In this document: positions 62,673 through 64,000 of the stretch, in pieces
Layout: each line of letters begins with the position of its first letter
Numbering within the stretch: position 1 is the first letter of the stretch
Origin: Streptomyces sp. ISL-94
GTDB taxonomy: Bacteria > Actinomycetota > Actinomycetes > Streptomycetales > Streptomycetaceae
NCBI RefSeq assembly: GCF_018614075.1
Contig: NZ_JAGGOZ010000062.1
Coordinates: 37,056 to 101,055, forward strand
DNA: 64,000 nt
Direction of reading: 5' to 3'
The notes under the pieces: model-generated
What the model saw: only the letters and a program-made list of their open reading frames with translations
The model's database searches: none
What the model was told of the DNA's origin: nothing
Translations under genes and position numbers: made by a program

Positions 62673-63187
62673 GTGGCCTGCGTGAACCCCGCGCCGAGCG
62701 CCTTGGCCGACTGGAGCGTGAGCTCGACGTCCCGGCCGTCGAGCTCACCGAAGAGCGGGATCCCCGAACCGATCAGCACGGGCGCGGTGGTGACCGTCAA
62801 CTCGTCCAGCAGGCCCTCCCGCAGGAAGGTCTGCACCATCCGGCCGCCGTCCACGTAGACGTTCTTGGCCCCCGCGGCGGTCAGCCCGGCCAGCAGTTCG
62901 TCGAGGGAGCGGTAGACGGTGATCCGCGCGTCGTCGGTGGCCAGCGTGGTGCTCAGGACGACCACGCGCTTGCCCTCGTACGGCCAGAACCCGAAGGTCA
63001 GCACCTTCTCGTAGGTGTTGCGACCCATGGCGAGGGTGTCGATCCCGGCGATGAAGTCCGTGTATCCGGTGTCTCCGGCCTCCTCGCCGCGCGAGGTCAG
63101 CCACTCGATGTCGCCGTCGGGACGGGCGATGAACCCGTCGAGGCTGACGCCGATGGTGACGGCCGTCCGAAACGTGCGCTTGCTCAA
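62660..63187 (-). CDS. Dihydrofolate-reductase-family (RibD C-terminal-like) protein
   Basis: A 175-residue reductase-fold protein: VTIGVSLDGFIARPDGDIEW, the DTLAMGRNTYEKV block and NVYVDGGRMVQTFL, ending with the C-terminal strand LTLQSAKALGAGFTQATY. Such YyaP/YwjB-like proteins are NADPH-binding reductases of unknown substrate and are not true DHFR. The start is TTG 63187 behind AGAGGA. It lies downstream of a TetR gene with a hexamer repeat between, which suggests that TetR controls it. Confidence 0.85.
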   Translation of the reverse strand: MSKRTFRTAVTIGVSLDGFIARPDGDIEWLTSRGEEAGDTGYTDFIAGIDTLAMGRNTYEKVLTFGFWPYEGKRVVVLSTTLATDDARITVYRSLDELLAGLTAAGAKNVYVDGGRMVQTFLREGLLDELTVTTAPVLIGSGIPLFGELDGRDVELTLQSAKALGAGFTQATYTL

Positions 63188-63203
63188 GGGGTGTCCTCTC
63201 GTC

Positions 63204-63263
63204 GGTGCGGGTGCGGGTGCGGGTGCGGGTGCCGGTACGGCTACGGATGCGGATGCGGATGCA
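63204..63263. repeat. Degenerate hexamer repeat between two genes
   Basis: A six-base period runs for about ten units: GGTGCG four times, variants, then GATGCG. It spans the TetR gene's stop codon and the spacer to the DHFR-like gene. On the minus strand it encodes the HPHPHP tail, and a variant unit supplies the TAG stop. Confidence 0.75.
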
Positions 63264-63843
63264 GGTGAGGTTGCAGGGCGCTGCCGAGTGCGGCGAGCCG
63301 ACGCTCGGCCAGGGTCCCCTTCCGGTCCACGGCCCACAGCACCCCGGTCCCGATCGTGGCCGCCTGGACCGACCGGGCCAGCAGGGCGGTATCGGTCTCC
63401 GTACGCAGCTCCCCGGCCGCCACCGCTTCGTCCAGCAAAGTGCGTACGGCAGCCCCTTCGGCCTGCTGGGAGGCGAGGGCGAGGCGGTGCAGCTCGGGGT
63501 CCGCGAGGTCGGTGCACAGGAACGCCAAGTGGTTCGCGAACTCCTCCGCCGTCGCCACCGCACTCCACGCCCCGGCAGTCAAGGCCGCCAGCGCGGCCAA
63601 CGGTGAAGCGCGCTCGGCCCGCACCCGCGCGTGCAGCTCCCCGACCTCGCGCGCACTGCGCTCGGCGAGCGCGACCAGCATCCCGCGCTTGGACCCGAAC
63701 CGCTGCAGAAGCGTCCCGGCCACCAACCCCACTTCCCCGGCCACGGCGGCAAGCGTCAGCCGGGCCGGCCCGGTGCGCCCCATGACACGAACGGCGGCCT
63801 GAAGGATCGCGGCATCGTCAATGCCACGGGGGCGTCCGGCCAT
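63241..63843 (-). CDS. TetR-family regulator
   Basis: A 200-residue regulator: N-terminal helix-turn-helix (AILQAAVRVMGRTGPARLTLAAVAGEVGLVAGTLLQRFGSKRGML) and a helical ligand domain, ending in a His-Pro repeat tail encoded by a hexamer repeat. ATG 63843 follows AGGAG. The perfect palindrome just upstream is its likely autoregulatory operator, also controlling the co-directional DHFR-like gene. Confidence 0.9.
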   Translation of the reverse strand: MAGRPRGIDDAAILQAAVRVMGRTGPARLTLAAVAGEVGLVAGTLLQRFGSKRGMLVALAERSAREVGELHARVRAERASPLAALAALTAGAWSAVATAEEFANHLAFLCTDLADPELHRLALASQQAEGAAVRTLLDEAVAAGELRTETDTALLARSVQAATIGTGVLWAVDRKGTLAERRLAALGSALQPHLHPHPHP

Positions 63844-63860
63844 GTGCTCCTGCACCTCAC

Positions 63861-63886
63861 TTAATGAATGACTGTTCATTCATTAA
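63861..63886. promoter_or_regulatory. TetR operator palindrome
   Basis: TTAATGAATGA (63861-63871) and TCATTCATTAA (63876-63886) are perfect 11-bp inverted arms with the spacer CTGT, starting 18 bases upstream of the TetR start codon. The AT-rich block stands out in this GC-rich DNA and probably overlaps the promoter. The remaining sequence to 64000 shows nothing I can identify. Confidence 0.82.
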
Positions 63887-64000
63887 AGCGGGTGCGGTCG
63901 GCCTGGGCAAGGGGGAGGGGGCGGAAGCACGTCGGGCGGGGCAGAGATGTGGGGCGGGGGCTTCGGGGTTCGGGACCCGAGTGGGTCGGAATCGGTGAGG

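Overview
The window is chromosomal DNA of a Streptomyces or very close relative. It is very GC-rich with strong G/C third-position bias. It carries actinomycete markers: mycothiol conjugate amidase, an acyl-CoA carboxylase epsilon subunit, DUF397/DUF6879 proteins, MmyB-type regulators, a LAXTG-sorted protein, and rare TTA codons confined to a few genes. No rRNA, tRNA, CRISPR array, integrase or transposase was recognised.

Layout. 1-12.8 kb is conserved core: acyl-CoA carboxylase subunits, biotin ligase, a nucleotide cyclase, an enoyl-CoA hydratase, a diguanylate cyclase, histidine ammonia-lyase, a sortase substrate, an L,D-transpeptidase lipoprotein, and a regulator/alcohol dehydrogenase pair. 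12.8-16.1 kb is a small accessory patch of XRE/DUF397/DUF6879-type genes, several broken. 16.1-34.5 kb returns to core: MsrA, an M48 protease beside two paralogous anchored proteins, cystathionine gamma-synthase, a small sigma-like protein, a MarR regulator, threonine dehydratase, a drug-type ABC exporter, GreA, Mca, a large STAND NTPase and two lipoproteins.

34.5-44.3 kb looks like an inserted specialised-metabolite island of visibly lower GC. It holds a cytochrome P450, a protein that looks like a cucumopine-synthase/Pictet-Spenglerase homologue, a DAO-family FAD oxidase, a remnant of class II DAHP synthase, a MocR regulator without its PLP lysine, a shortened anthranilate phosphoribosyltransferase, an intact indole-3-glycerol-phosphate synthase, an MFS exporter and an MmyB-type regulator. 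Together they suggest a tryptophan-derived, possibly beta-carboline, pathway with its own partly eroded tryptophan-supply genes. Three of the genes carry TTA codons, so bldA control is likely. This is the best candidate for an undescribed system here.

44.4-64 kb is core again. It has a DUF255 protein, then a four-gene surface-glycan locus (processive-type GT2, GT39-like, DPM1-GtrA-like, copper radical oxidase), a hemolysin III protein and GTP-type PEP carboxykinase. Next comes a VWA/solute-binding operon that has lost part of two genes by deletion, then an alanine-type aminotransferase, a DHFR-like protein and a TetR regulator with a clear operator. GC-rich repeat units recur at 6.3-6.6, 58.7 and 59.8-60.0 kb, one of them inside a coding sequence. 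The last 114 bases hold nothing I can identify.
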